From NCBI RefSeq assembly GCF_008692035.1, contig NZ_VTFG01000002.1, positions 1,674,001 to 1,738,000 of the forward strand: a stretch of DNA of 64,000 nucleotides. Direction: 5' to 3'. Positions 25,951-35,955 of this stretch are shown here, piece after piece. Position 1 is the first letter of the stretch; every line of letters starts with the position of its first letter. The notes beneath the pieces were generated by a model. The model did not search any database and was not told where the DNA came from. It saw nothing but the letters and a program-made list of their open reading frames with translations. Source of the stretch: Pseudomonas marginalis (GTDB lineage: Bacteria; Pseudomonadota; Gammaproteobacteria; Pseudomonadales; Pseudomonadaceae). Both the position numbers and the translations under genes were made by a program.

Positions 25951-26472
25951 CTATCCCGCCGAGTGAAAGCGCTTGGCGGTACTGTAGTTCTTGTTCCAGT
26001 AGCGATTGCTCAGTGAGTCGATTCGCACCGTCTTGCCGGCGCGCGGCGAATGAATGAATTTGCCCTCGCCTATATAAAGGCCGACATGGCTGACCTGACT
26101 GCGCCCGTTACCTTTGAAGAACACCGCATCCCCAGGTTTGAGCGCGTTACGCTTGATCGTCATGGCATTGGAACGGTGCATCGCCGCCGTGGTGCGGGGT
26201 ATACGGATATTGGCTTCGGTCCTGAACAGGTAGACCAGCAAGCTGCTGCAGTCGAAGCCCTGCTCCACGGTGTTCCCGCCCCATTTATACGAGGTGCCCA
26301 GCAATTGATGGGCGCGGTCGATCACATTGTCGATGGCTGGGCGCTTTTGCAGCGACTGCAGGGGCGTCGCGATCTCGAGAGGGGCTGCCCCGCGCGGCTG
26401 GATATTGGCCGAGGACGAGGGAGTGACCAGGTAAAGACTGAAAATGAATAAACACACAATTGATTTGAACAT
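25951..26472 (-). CDS. NlpC/P60 family cell-wall hydrolase
   Basis: This 173-residue exported enzyme has a signal-type N terminus (MFKSIVCLFIFSLYLVTPSS) and a C40 peptidase domain: catalytic Cys in GGNTVEQGFDCSSLLVYLFR, His in SQVSHVGLYIGEGKFIHS, with a further His in FIHSPRAGKTVRI. The family cuts gamma-D-Glu to diaminopimelate bonds in peptidoglycan stem peptides. Length is normal for a single-domain member such as MepS/Spr. GC is lower than the neighbours. It is monocistronic and convergent with the TetR gene. Confidence 0.9.
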   Translation of the reverse strand: MFKSIVCLFIFSLYLVTPSSSANIQPRGAAPLEIATPLQSLQKRPAIDNVIDRAHQLLGTSYKWGGNTVEQGFDCSSLLVYLFRTEANIRIPRTTAAMHRSNAMTIKRNALKPGDAVFFKGNGRSQVSHVGLYIGEGKFIHSPRAGKTVRIDSLSNRYWNKNYSTAKRFHSAG

Positions 26473-26635
26473 ACTGGAACTCGCCGTGGATGTTTAGCAC
26501 GGCGCAAATCCTAACGGTCTGGCGCGTAAGCAGATGAACGCCGAATCCTTACATCCAGTAGGACAAATCCGAAAATCCCATATACGAAAAAACGGAAGGA
26601 ACTTGATGTGATAAACACCACCCGCCAACAAAAAG
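26473..26635. other. Intergenic stretch upstream of the ureE control region
   Basis: Only short open frames are seen (for example a 25-codon ATG frame ending in TGA near 26610). The 339-bp gap between the NlpC/P60 gene and ureE is AT-richer than its surroundings. Its ureE-proximal half holds the NtrC and sigma54 sites listed below. Confidence 0.45.
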
Positions 26636-26652
26636 AGCACCATTTAAGTGCT
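26636..26652. promoter_or_regulatory. NtrC-type palindrome upstream of ureE
   Basis: AGCAC-CATTTAA-GTGCT is a perfect dyad matching the NtrC consensus GCAC-N7-GTGC. It is centred about 142 bp upstream of the start site predicted from the sigma54 promoter at 26759, a normal enhancer position. Confidence 0.6.
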
Positions 26653-26758
26653 GAATAGCCGGCAGCGCACCAACAGCAAGCACTCGCAGCACTCAACCCC
26701 GCCCTATTCAGTGGCATCTCCTCGCGCACCGACAGAGAATTCCTACATCAATACCTGA

Positions 26759-26775
26759 TTGGCAAGGCCCTTGCT
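26759..26775 (+). promoter_or_regulatory. Sigma54-type promoter of ureEFG
   Basis: TTGGCAAGGCCCTTGCT matches the YTGGCACGRNNNTTGCW consensus with one change (C to A). Transcription would begin near 26786, 26 bases before the ureE ATG. Confidence 0.68.
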
Positions 26776-26811
26776 CTAGCACTTCCATCGCTCATAGCTG
26801 GAAGCTTCCTG

Positions 26812-27312
26812 ATGCTGGTGATCCACCGCCGAATCGCCCCCCAAGCCCTCTGGGCCGCTGAGCTGCTGCTGAATTTCGAAGCACGCAGCAAGAGCCGCCT
26901 GCGCTGTTTCAGTGCCGACGGTGAAGACGTCGGCCTGTTTCTGGAGCGCGGCCAGCCGCCGCTGCACGATGGCGAATTCCTGCAAGCCGAAGACGGACGT
27001 GTCGTACGCGTGTGCGCCCGCCCTGAACACCTGCTACACGTCACCTGCAGCAACGCGTTTGAACTGACCCGCGCCGCCTACCACCTCGGCAACCGCCATG
27101 TGGCCTTGCAAGTGGGAGACGGCTGGTTGCGCCTGCTCGATGACTACGTGCTCAAGGCCATGCTTGAGCAACTGGGCGCCCACACCGAAACCATCGAGGC
27201 GCCGTTCCAACCGGAACACGGCGCCTATGGCGGCGGTCACCACCACTCCCGGCATGGCGATGAAGATTTCAACTACCCGCCCAAGCTGCATCAGTTCGGC
27301 GTACGTCTATGA
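26812..27312 (+). CDS. ureE: Urease accessory nickel chaperone UreE
   Basis: This 166-residue nickel chaperone begins MLVIHRRIAPQALWAAELLL. It has the peptide-binding N domain, the metal-binding domain with YHLGNRHVALQVGDGWLRL (conserved nickel His of the core), and a His-rich tail GGGHHHSRHGDEDF. GGAAG precedes the ATG. The frame stays open for 51 codons upstream but holds no start codon there, and that segment contains the promoter. The last four bases overlap ureF. Confidence 0.95.
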   Translation: MLVIHRRIAPQALWAAELLLNFEARSKSRLRCFSADGEDVGLFLERGQPPLHDGEFLQAEDGRVVRVCARPEHLLHVTCSNAFELTRAAYHLGNRHVALQVGDGWLRLLDDYVLKAMLEQLGAHTETIEAPFQPEHGAYGGGHHHSRHGDEDFNYPPKLHQFGVRL

Positions 27313-27983
27313 ACCCAGCCTGGGCGCTGTTGCGTCTGGCCAGTCCGCAATTGCCGATTGGCGGCTACAGCTATTCCCAGGGCCTGGAAATGGCCGTGGA
27401 GAACGGCCGCGTCAACGATGCCGCCAGCGCTCGGCGCTGGATCAGCGACCAATTGCTGCTCAACCTCGCGCGCTTCGAAGCTCCGCTGTTGCTCGCCCAT
27501 TGCCGCGCCGCCGCAGAGCAGGACTGGCCAGCGTTGGCGCAGCTGTGCGAAGCGCATCAAGCCAGCCGCGAAACCCGGGAGCTGTATCAGGAAAGCCGAC
27601 AGATGGGTTATTCCCTGCAGCAGTTGCTCAATGGCCTGCCGGAACTGGACAGCGACGCCCGCCGCTTCCTGGAGCAACGCCGCGAACCGCACTTGGCCCT
27701 CGGCTGGGCACTGGCCGCGCGCGCCTGGGCGATCAGCGCCGACGACGCCCTCGCCGCCTGGCTCTGGAGCTGGCTGGAAAACCAATTGGCCGTGCTGATG
27801 AAAACCCTGCCCCTGGGCCAGCAAGCCGCGCAACGCCTGACCAGCGAGCTGCTGCCCCAGCTGCAACAGGCCCGGCAGGACGCCGCCCGCATCGACCCCC
27901 AGCATTTCGGCAGCGCCGCCTTCGGCCTGTCCTTGGCGAGCATGGCCCACGAGCGCCAGTACAGCCGCCTGTTCCGTTCCTAA
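27309..27983 (+). CDS. ureF: Urease accessory protein UreF
   Basis: UreF (224 residues, all helical) joins UreD and UreG in the urease activation complex. The conserved N-terminal LRLASPQLPIGGYSYSQGLE and the C-terminal AFGLSLASMAHERQYSRLFRS are present. The ATG overlaps the ureE stop. Length is usual for the family. Confidence 0.95.
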   Translation: MNPAWALLRLASPQLPIGGYSYSQGLEMAVENGRVNDAASARRWISDQLLLNLARFEAPLLLAHCRAAAEQDWPALAQLCEAHQASRETRELYQESRQMGYSLQQLLNGLPELDSDARRFLEQRREPHLALGWALAARAWAISADDALAAWLWSWLENQLAVLMKTLPLGQQAAQRLTSELLPQLQQARQDAARIDPQHFGSAAFGLSLASMAHERQYSRLFRS

Positions 27984-28004
27984 GGTTTTTTTGGAGAATC
28001 AGAC

Positions 28005-28619
<615 letters not shown>

Positions 28620-28641
28620 TCAACCCATAAGGAACCTGTTT

Positions 28642-29214
28642 ATGAACCTCAATAAACTCCTCGCAGCCGCCGCCCTGCTGCTCGCGCCCGCCCTGGCCTT
28701 CGCTCACCCTGGCCACGGCGACAACGGCCTGGTAGCCGGTATCAGCCACCCGCTGGGCGGCCTCGACCACCTGCTGGCCATGCTTGCGGTCGGCCTGTGG
28801 GCCGCGCAACAAAAGGGTGCCGCGCGCTGGGCCCTGCCGTGCACCTTTGTCGGCACCATGCTGATGGGCGGCGTGCTGGGCTTTGAAGGGCTGCAATTGC
28901 CCGCGCTGGAAAGCGGGATCGCCGCCTCGGTGCTGGCCCTGGGCCTGGCGGTGGCACTGGCGGTGCGTCCGCCGTTGTTCATGGCCATGGGTGCGACGGC
29001 GTTGTTTGCGTTGTTCCATGGTGTGGCCCATGGCTTGGAGCTGCCGGACATGTCGAGCCCTTGGGCGTATGCCGCCGGTTTTGTCGGCGCGACCGCTGCA
29101 CTGCACGCGGCCGGGTATGCGCTGGTGCGCTGGCTGCCGGCCGCAGCGGCGCCGCTGGTGCGGATTGCCGGAGCGGCTTCGGCGGCGACTGGGGTGTGGT
29201 TGCTGGCAGGCTAA
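28642..29214 (+). CDS. HupE/UreJ family nickel permease
   Basis: This 190-residue membrane protein has a cleavable signal (MNLNKLLAAAALLLAPALAFA) and then HPGHGDNGLVAGISHPLGGLDHLLAM, where the histidines form the metal motif of HupE/UreJ. About six hydrophobic segments follow. It probably imports nickel (or cobalt) for the urease. It is 22 bases after ureG with AAGGAACC as ribosome site, so it belongs to the ureEFG transcript. Confidence 0.9.
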   Translation: MNLNKLLAAAALLLAPALAFAHPGHGDNGLVAGISHPLGGLDHLLAMLAVGLWAAQQKGAARWALPCTFVGTMLMGGVLGFEGLQLPALESGIAASVLALGLAVALAVRPPLFMAMGATALFALFHGVAHGLELPDMSSPWAYAAGFVGATAALHAAGYALVRWLPAAAAPLVRIAGAASAATGVWLLAG

Positions 29215-29239
29215 GATTTGCAGCGCTTATAAGGCCCTT

Positions 29240-29318
29240 ATCGGGGCAAGTTCCCTCACATTCGACCGAGTTCCACCTGTGGAACGCAGTCAAAAGTGGG
29301 AGGGGGCTTGCCCCCGAT
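29240..29318. repeat. Tail-to-tail REP pair downstream of hupE/ureJ
   Basis: A degenerate left copy (ATCGGGGCAAGTTCCCTCACA, one arm shortened) and an intact right copy GTGGGAGGGGGC...CCCCCGAT. Between them is an additional inverted GTTCCACC/GGTGGAAC-like dyad. Confidence 0.75.
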
Positions 29319-29394
29319 AGCGGTGGCGCAGACACCACAGTTCCCAAGCCTGCTACCATGCGCGCCTACACCCCTGCCGTGACGACGCCAGCCG

Positions 29395-30516
29395 ATGCCC
29401 ATCGCTCCAAGCTCCGCCCCCCAGCCTTCGTTGAATGCCGTGCTCACGCACTTCCACACCCTGATCGTGCCGCTCTGGCAGGGCCCGGGCTGGAATGCCG
29501 AATTGGCGCTGCCCTATGAGGCGCTGGACGCCGATCACCGCCCACTGCCGCCGCAACGCTACCGCGCCATGGCCTGCGCGCGGCAGTTGTACCTGTTCGC
29601 CAGCCTGATCGGCGCGCCAGGGGCGGCTTTCGCTGAAGAGCGCGCGGCGGTGCTGTTCCGCTCCCTGCAACGGCATTTCCACGATGCCGAACACGGCGGC
29701 TGGTTCTACAGCGTCGACCCCGCCGGCCAGCCGCTGGACAAGCGCAAAGACCTCTACACCCACGCCTTCATCATCTTTGCCTGCGCCCATTACTGGGCCA
29801 AGGTGCGTGAACCGCTGGTGGAATCGGTGCTGAACGCCGCCCTCGAAGTCGTCGCCCAGCGCTTCGCCACCGAGGACGGCCTGTACGAGGCGGTGCTGGA
29901 ACGCAACTGGTCGTCCCTCCAGTCCGGCCCGCTGCAAAACCCGTTGATGCACCTGGCCGAAGGTTTCCTAGCCACCCTCGCGGTGCGCGAGGATGCCCCT
30001 GTGCAAGCGGCCCTGCTGGCCTTGGCGACGGCCATGCAGCAGCGTTTCATCAACCGCCGGCACGGCGTGATGATGGAAAAGCCGCTGGGCGCTGTGGATA
30101 ACTGGTTTGAGCCGGGGCACCAGTTCGAGTGGTTCTTTTTGCTCGAATCGTCGCCCGTGCTGCGCGGCACGCCGCTGCATGCGTCACTGACGCGGGCGTT
30201 TGCCTACGCTGAGCAAAAGGGTGTGGACAGCGCGACCGGAGCGGTCAGCGGCATGTTGGCACTCGACGGCAGCGTGCGCGACGGCACCCAGCGTATCTGG
30301 GCCCAGGCCGAGTACCTGCGGGCACTGACCTTGCGCCCTGGCAGTGAGGCGGTGCTGCAGCGCCAGCTGCTGGCGCTGCAACAGCATTTCCTGCATGAGA
30401 AAGGCTGGCATGAATGCCTGGATGCCAACGGCGCGGTGAGCCGACGGGATATGCCATCGACCACCCCTTATCATTTGGCAACCTGCTACCAGGGGCTGAT
30501 CCAGCCTCTCGGGTGA
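29395..30516 (+). CDS. AGE-family sugar epimerase/isomerase
   Basis: This 373-residue protein follows the (alpha/alpha)6-barrel N-acylglucosamine 2-epimerase family. Recognisable parts are CARQLYLFASLIGAPGAAFA, HDAEHGGWFYSVDPAGQPLD, RKDLYTHAFIIFACAHYW (active His), GAVDNWFEPGHQFEWFFLL (active His) and a C-terminal FLHEKGWHECLDANGAVSR. Members are mannose isomerases (YihS), cellobiose epimerases or GlcNAc epimerases; the sequence does not decide which. The ribosome site is weak. It is monocistronic and convergent with the CDF gene. Confidence 0.88.
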   Translation: MPIAPSSAPQPSLNAVLTHFHTLIVPLWQGPGWNAELALPYEALDADHRPLPPQRYRAMACARQLYLFASLIGAPGAAFAEERAAVLFRSLQRHFHDAEHGGWFYSVDPAGQPLDKRKDLYTHAFIIFACAHYWAKVREPLVESVLNAALEVVAQRFATEDGLYEAVLERNWSSLQSGPLQNPLMHLAEGFLATLAVREDAPVQAALLALATAMQQRFINRRHGVMMEKPLGAVDNWFEPGHQFEWFFLLESSPVLRGTPLHASLTRAFAYAEQKGVDSATGAVSGMLALDGSVRDGTQRIWAQAEYLRALTLRPGSEAVLQRQLLALQQHFLHEKGWHECLDANGAVSRRDMPSTTPYHLATCYQGLIQPLG

Positions 30517-30543
30517 CCTGCAGGGCCTCGGTCTAACGACCCA

Positions 30544-31449
30544 TCACGCAATCCACTTGCGATCCCCGGTAAAGCTGATCGTCAGCCAGCGCGCCGCATC
30601 CGGTGCGCCGAGCCCTGTGGATATCTCTTCACGCAGCCCATCCAGGGTCGCGACGTTATCCACCGGGTAATCCGCCGGCAGCACCACATGGATTTCGATA
30701 AACCGCGCCCGACCGTGCTTTTGCACGTAGGACACGTAGTCATCGAACCCATGCCTGGCCTGCGCCGCGTCCATCACCTCGCGCACTTTGTCATCCAGGT
30801 GATCCGGCGCGATCCCCAGCACCTCGCGCAACGCCGGGCGCAGGATCTTGAACGCCGGTGCCAGCATGCTCAGGGCCAGCAGGATCAGGATCAATGGGTC
30901 GACATACACCGCCCACTCGCCATAGCCCTGGGACTTGAGCAACAGCGCGGCGAGAAAGCTGACCAGCAGGCCCACCGAGAGCATCGCGTCCACCAGCCAA
31001 CTGATGTTGTCGAACTGGATCAGCGAGGATTTCAGCCTGCGGTTGCGATAGCGCACATAGAAGAAGTAGGCGAACTCGACCACGGTAAACACCGCCGCGT
31101 AGATGATCACCAGGCCCAACTCGATCTCGCGCCCGCCATTGATAATGCCGAACACACCGTTCAGGAACGCATAGATGGCGATCAGCAGCAGGAAGCTGCC
31201 TTCGATCAGCAGCACCATGGGCTCCAGATGCCAATAGCCGAACTGGAAGCGCTCGTTGCTTTTCTTGGCGATCAGCTTGGCCGTGATCAGCATCAACACC
31301 TTGATGGCGGTGGCGATCAGCGAGAAAAAGCCGTCGAACAGAATGGATTGGGCGCCAGATATCACACCCGTGACAATCCCGGCGATCGCTACCGCGAACA
31401 TCAGGATCGTCGATTGCTTGAGCAGTGACTGCTCACCTCGGTTACTCAC
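30544..31449 (-). CDS. Cation diffusion facilitator transporter
   Basis: This is an inner-membrane CDF transporter of 301 residues with the start taken at the GTG at 31449, directly after GGAGG. An in-frame TTG fifteen bases upstream has no ribosome site. Six hydrophobic segments are seen (VAIAGIVTGVISGAQSILFDG is the first pair, containing the metal-site DG). A C-terminal cytoplasmic domain has VDNVATLDGLREEIST. Members export zinc, iron, manganese or cadmium. The metal motifs are S-D/D-G variants, so specificity is not assigned. Confidence 0.85.
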   Translation of the reverse strand: MSNRGEQSLLKQSTILMFAVAIAGIVTGVISGAQSILFDGFFSLIATAIKVLMLITAKLIAKKSNERFQFGYWHLEPMVLLIEGSFLLLIAIYAFLNGVFGIINGGREIELGLVIIYAAVFTVVEFAYFFYVRYRNRRLKSSLIQFDNISWLVDAMLSVGLLVSFLAALLLKSQGYGEWAVYVDPLILILLALSMLAPAFKILRPALREVLGIAPDHLDDKVREVMDAAQARHGFDDYVSYVQKHGRARFIEIHVVLPADYPVDNVATLDGLREEISTGLGAPDAARWLTISFTGDRKWIA

Positions 31450-31539
31450 ATTTCCTCCCGTCAAAACCTTTAAACCGCAGGGTGCGGTGGGGTTTTCAGG
31501 GGTGGAGTGTACCTTATGGCCTGTTTTGGCCGATTTGAC

Positions 31540-31580
31540 GCCATCGGGGCGGTGCGACGATTCGCCAAGCCCCCGATGGC
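31540..31580. repeat. Variant REP with inner GGTGCGACGATTCG block
   Basis: Arms GCCATCGGGG and CCCCGATGGC enclose the GGTGCGACGATTCG block also found at 4647 and 42571. Here both arms are of the CCCCGAT type, so it is a hybrid. Confidence 0.75.
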
Positions 31581-31599
31581 AGCAACGCGGTCTAGAGCC

Positions 31600-32364
31600 T
31601 TACTTGGCCCCCCGCTCAATCGCAAACCCAGCCCAGGTCTGGCTCACCGGCATCAGTTCCAGGCGGTTGATGTTGACGTGCGCCGGCGTGTTCAGCACCC
31701 AGAAGATGGTGTCGGCAATGTCCTGCGGCTGGATCGGCTCGGCACCGGCGTAGGTCGCGTCGTAGCGCGCCTGGTCACCGCCGAAGCGCACCAGGGAGAA
31801 CTCGCTTTCGCACAGGCCCGGCTCGATGTTGGTCACACGCACGCCGGTGCCCTGCAGGTCACACCGCAGGTTCAGGGAGAACTGCTTCACGAACGCCTTG
31901 GAACCGCCATACACATGGCTGCCCGGGTACGGGTAGCTGCCGGCGATGGAGCCCAGGTTGATGATCCCGGCGCCACGGCCATGGGCGATCAGGCGCGGCA
32001 GCAGCAGGCTGGTGGTGGTCAGCAGGCCTTTGATGTTGGTGTCGACCATGGTTTCCCAGTCGTCGAGGTTGCACTTGGGCGCCGGGTCGGTGCCCACGGC
32101 CAGGCCGGCGTTGTTGATCAGCCCGCGCAGGGTGGCGAACGATGGCGGCAGGTTGGCGATCGCCTCTTCCATGCCTGTGCGATCCCGTACGTCCACCACC
32201 AGGCCGTGCACTTCGGTCTGCTTGGAAAGCTCCTCGACCAGCGCATTCAAACGCTCGGCACGACGACCGGTAAGCACCAGTTTCCAGCCGGCCTCGGCAA
32301 ACCGGCGGGCGCAGGCTTCGCCGAAACCTGAGGTGGCGCCAGTAATAAACAGCGTGTTGGACAT
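31600..32364 (-). CDS. SDR-family oxidoreductase, YdfG-like
   Basis: This 254-residue short-chain dehydrogenase begins MSNTLFITGATSGFGEACAR (dinucleotide motif TGATSGFG). It has LINNAGLAV, the catalytic Ser in IINLGSIAGSYPYPG, YxxxK as YGGSKAFVKQF, and LCESEFSLVRFGG. The sequence and length match YdfG-type NADP-dependent 3-hydroxy acid (L-allo-threonine, serine, 3-hydroxypropionate) dehydrogenases. The conserved TGRR after the second strand suggests NADP preference. The start ATG is set by the family N terminus. Confidence 0.88.
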   Translation of the reverse strand: MSNTLFITGATSGFGEACARRFAEAGWKLVLTGRRAERLNALVEELSKQTEVHGLVVDVRDRTGMEEAIANLPPSFATLRGLINNAGLAVGTDPAPKCNLDDWETMVDTNIKGLLTTTSLLLPRLIAHGRGAGIINLGSIAGSYPYPGSHVYGGSKAFVKQFSLNLRCDLQGTGVRVTNIEPGLCESEFSLVRFGGDQARYDATYAGAEPIQPQDIADTIFWVLNTPAHVNINRLELMPVSQTWAGFAIERGAK

Positions 32365-33090
32365 GGTGTTCTCCTTGCGGGCATCGGGAAAAAAATCAGC
32401 CAGCAGAATGCCCTTACGCCGCGGTTGCGGCAACCGCCATGCACAGAACTTCATGCACGACTGGTCATTTTTTAATCATTCAGAGCAAAGCCTTATGAAC
32501 CGTGGCTTGCAGCCATATGCGCGCAGGTTATCCACAGCTGCGCCCACAGTCTCTGGGGGCAAGTGCAAAACGCTTCAGGCCGCTGTGTACAAGGCTTCCA
32601 GGCGATTTTAGAAAGTTTTTTGCTTGACCTGGACGAAGGCGTATGTAGGCCCAGGGGCGGCGGGACAAATCGAGCGATGGCTCCAGGCCAGTCATTCCGG
32701 CCTCTGCGGCCGTCTTTCCAGAGTTTAGTCACAGACTTATCCACAGGCTGGCGGGACATATTTCAGTCATATACCTGTGTCTTTAAACAGGTTGACAAAC
32801 CCCTCGATCGGCCGCGAAAAAGCCACTGATCAAAAAACAACCACACAGCTGAAAGCCACGGTTTTAAAGGGGTTCAGCCAGCTACTCCCACGTTACCCAC
32901 AGCCGGTTCCACAGTGGATGGGGACAAGTCAAAAGTGTGACAAAACAGGGATTTGCGGCGGCTATATGTCGCGCTTTGGAGGGGGGCTGGATTTGTTTTC
33001 CACAATTTGGGATCGGTCTTGCAGGCGACACAAAACAAATGTGGGAGGGGGCTTGCCCCCTCCCACAGGGGTACTGCGTCGTTATTTGGA
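32365..33090. other. Non-coding stretch with a DnaA-box cluster
   Basis: 726 bp upstream of the SDR gene and downstream of livF without a credible gene. It contains two perfect DnaA boxes TTATCCACA (32528-32536 and 32737-32745) and two one-mismatch boxes, TTACCCACA (32893-32901) and TTTTCCACA (32996-33004), all in the same orientation. A weaker inverted box (TTGTACACA) lies at 32584-32592. The 3' end holds a REP hairpin. The chromosome origin is not expected here, since dnaA, rpmH and dnaN are absent. Confidence 0.6.
33040..33067. terminator. Perfect REP palindrome after livF
   Basis: TGTGGGAGGGGGC-TT-GCCCCCTCCCACA, a 13-bp perfect stem, 24 bases downstream of the livF stop. It may terminate transcription or protect the 3' end of the liv mRNA. 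Confidence 0.65.
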
Positions 33091-33807
33091 TCAGTGGCCA
33101 CCGAGGTAAGCGTTGCGCACTTCCTCGTTCACCAAAAGCTCCTTGCCGGTGCCGGTAAGGCGAATCTCACCGTTGACCATCACATACGCCCGGTCCGACA
33201 AACGCAGTGCATGGTTGGCGTTCTGCTCCACCAGGAAGATGGTCATCCCGGTGGAGGCCAGCTCGCGCAGGGTGGAAAAGATCTGCTTCACCACAATCGG
33301 CGCCAGGCCCAGGCTCGGTTCGTCCAGCAGCAACAACTTGGGTCGGCTCATCAGCGCGCGGGCGATGGCGAGCATTTGCTGCTCGCCACCGGACATGGTC
33401 ATGGCGCGCTGGTTACGTCGTTCCTTGAGCCGTGGGAACAGCTCGAACATGCGTTGCATATCGTCCTGGGCGAACTTGTCGCCAATGGGGATGGTGCCCA
33501 TCAGCAGGTTTTCCTCGACGGTCATGTCGGGGAACACCCGCCGCCCTTCCGGCGACTGTGCAATGCCGTTGGAGGCAATGTAGTGGGACGACTTGTGGGT
33601 AATGTCGACGCCGTTGTAGAGGATCTGCCCCGACTCGGCCCGTGGCTGGCCGAAGATCGACATCAGCAGCGTGGATTTACCCGCGCCGTTGGAGCCGATC
33701 AGGCTCACGGTTTCGCCTTCGTTGATGTGCAGCGAGACTTTTTTCAGGGCCTGGATAGGGCCGTAGAACACGTCCAGGTCCTTCATTTCGAGGATAGGTG
33801 CACTCAT
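33091..33807 (-). CDS. livF: Branched-chain amino acid ABC transporter ATPase LivF/BraG
   Basis: This 238-residue ATPase has Walker A GSNGAGKST, signature MSGGEQQMLAIARAL and Walker B LLLLDEPSLGLAP, with the LivF N terminus LEMKDLDVFYGPIQALKKVS. It energises uptake of leucine, isoleucine, valine and often alanine. Its ATG overlaps the livG stop by four bases. It is the last gene of braC-livHMGF. Confidence 0.94.
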   Translation of the reverse strand: MSAPILEMKDLDVFYGPIQALKKVSLHINEGETVSLIGSNGAGKSTLLMSIFGQPRAESGQILYNGVDITHKSSHYIASNGIAQSPEGRRVFPDMTVEENLLMGTIPIGDKFAQDDMQRMFELFPRLKERRNQRAMTMSGGEQQMLAIARALMSRPKLLLLDEPSLGLAPIVVKQIFSTLRELASTGMTIFLVEQNANHALRLSDRAYVMVNGEIRLTGTGKELLVNEEVRNAYLGGH

Positions 33808-34675
33808 ACCAGCTCCTCTTCGTCAGCGCCCAGGTAGGCGGCAATCACTTTCGGGTCGTTGCGGATCGCTTCCGGCCCGCCTTCGGCAATCACGTTGCCG
33901 TGGTCCAGCACCACAATGTGGTCGGAAATACTCATCACCATGCCCATGTCGTGTTCGATCAGCACCACCGTCAGGTCGTGTTCGTCGCGCAACAGGCGAA
34001 TCATCGCGCTGAGGGCTTCGGTTTCCTGGGGGTTGAGGCCCGCTGCCGGTTCGTCCAGGCAGATGATCTGCGGCCGGGTGCACATGGCGCGGGCGATTTC
34101 CAGGCGGCGCTGCTGGCCGTAGGAAAGCTCACCGGCCAGGCGGTTGGCGCAGTCCACCAGGTCCACCACTTCGAGCCAGTAGAACGCGTGGTCGAGGGCA
34201 TCGCTTTCGGCCTTGCGGTAGCCCTTGGTGTTGAGGATGCCCGCCAGCATGTTGCGGTTGACCCACATGTGCTGGGCCACCAGCAGGTTTTCCAGCACCG
34301 ACATTTCCTTGAACAGGCGAATGTTCTGGAAGGTCCGGGCCAGACCGGCGCGGTTGACCAGGTGGGTGCCGCCGAACATCTTGTAGTACACCCGGCTCAA
34401 GAAGCTTTTCGGCGATACGAAGTCGACGGCCTTGAAGCGCTCGCCGAGCAGCTGGATCACATTGGTCTGCTTGCCACGGATGTTCAGTTCGATCTTGCCG
34501 CCGCTGGCTTTGTAGAAGCCGGTGAGGCAGTTGAACACGGTGGTCTTGCCCGCGCCGTTGGGGCCGATCAGGGCGAAGATCGAGTTGCGTTCGACCTTGA
34601 GGCTCACATCGCTCAAGGCCTTGATGCCACCGAAGTGCATCATCAGGTGTTCCACGGAGAGGACGACTTCCTTGC

Positions 34676-34679
<4 letters not shown>
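33804..34679 (-). CDS. livG: Branched-chain amino acid ABC transporter ATPase LivG/BraF
   Basis: The 291-residue ATPase pairs with LivF. Walker A GPNGAGKTT, signature LSYGQQRRLEIARAM and Walker B IICLDEPAAGLNP are seen. It has the long insert between Walker A and signature (RVYYKMFGGTHLVNRAGLAR) typical of LivG in pseudomonads. Four-base overlaps couple it to livM upstream and livF downstream. Confidence 0.94.
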
Positions 34680-35953
<1,274 letters not shown>

Positions 35954-35955
35954 GT

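Noticed and set aside
26659..26811. Peptide-like frame in phase with ureE (possible gene relic or N-terminal extension)
   Set aside because: It lacks a start codon and overlaps a good sigma54 promoter, and UreE proteins begin at the MLVIHRR position.
32493..32759. 88-codon minus-strand frame in the DnaA-box region
   Set aside because: Unusual composition, no ribosome site, and it spans the DnaA boxes.
32528..33004. Chromosomal origin of replication
   Set aside because: DnaA boxes are present, but dnaA, dnaN, rpmH and gyrB are not; too few boxes and no clear AT-rich 13-mer array.
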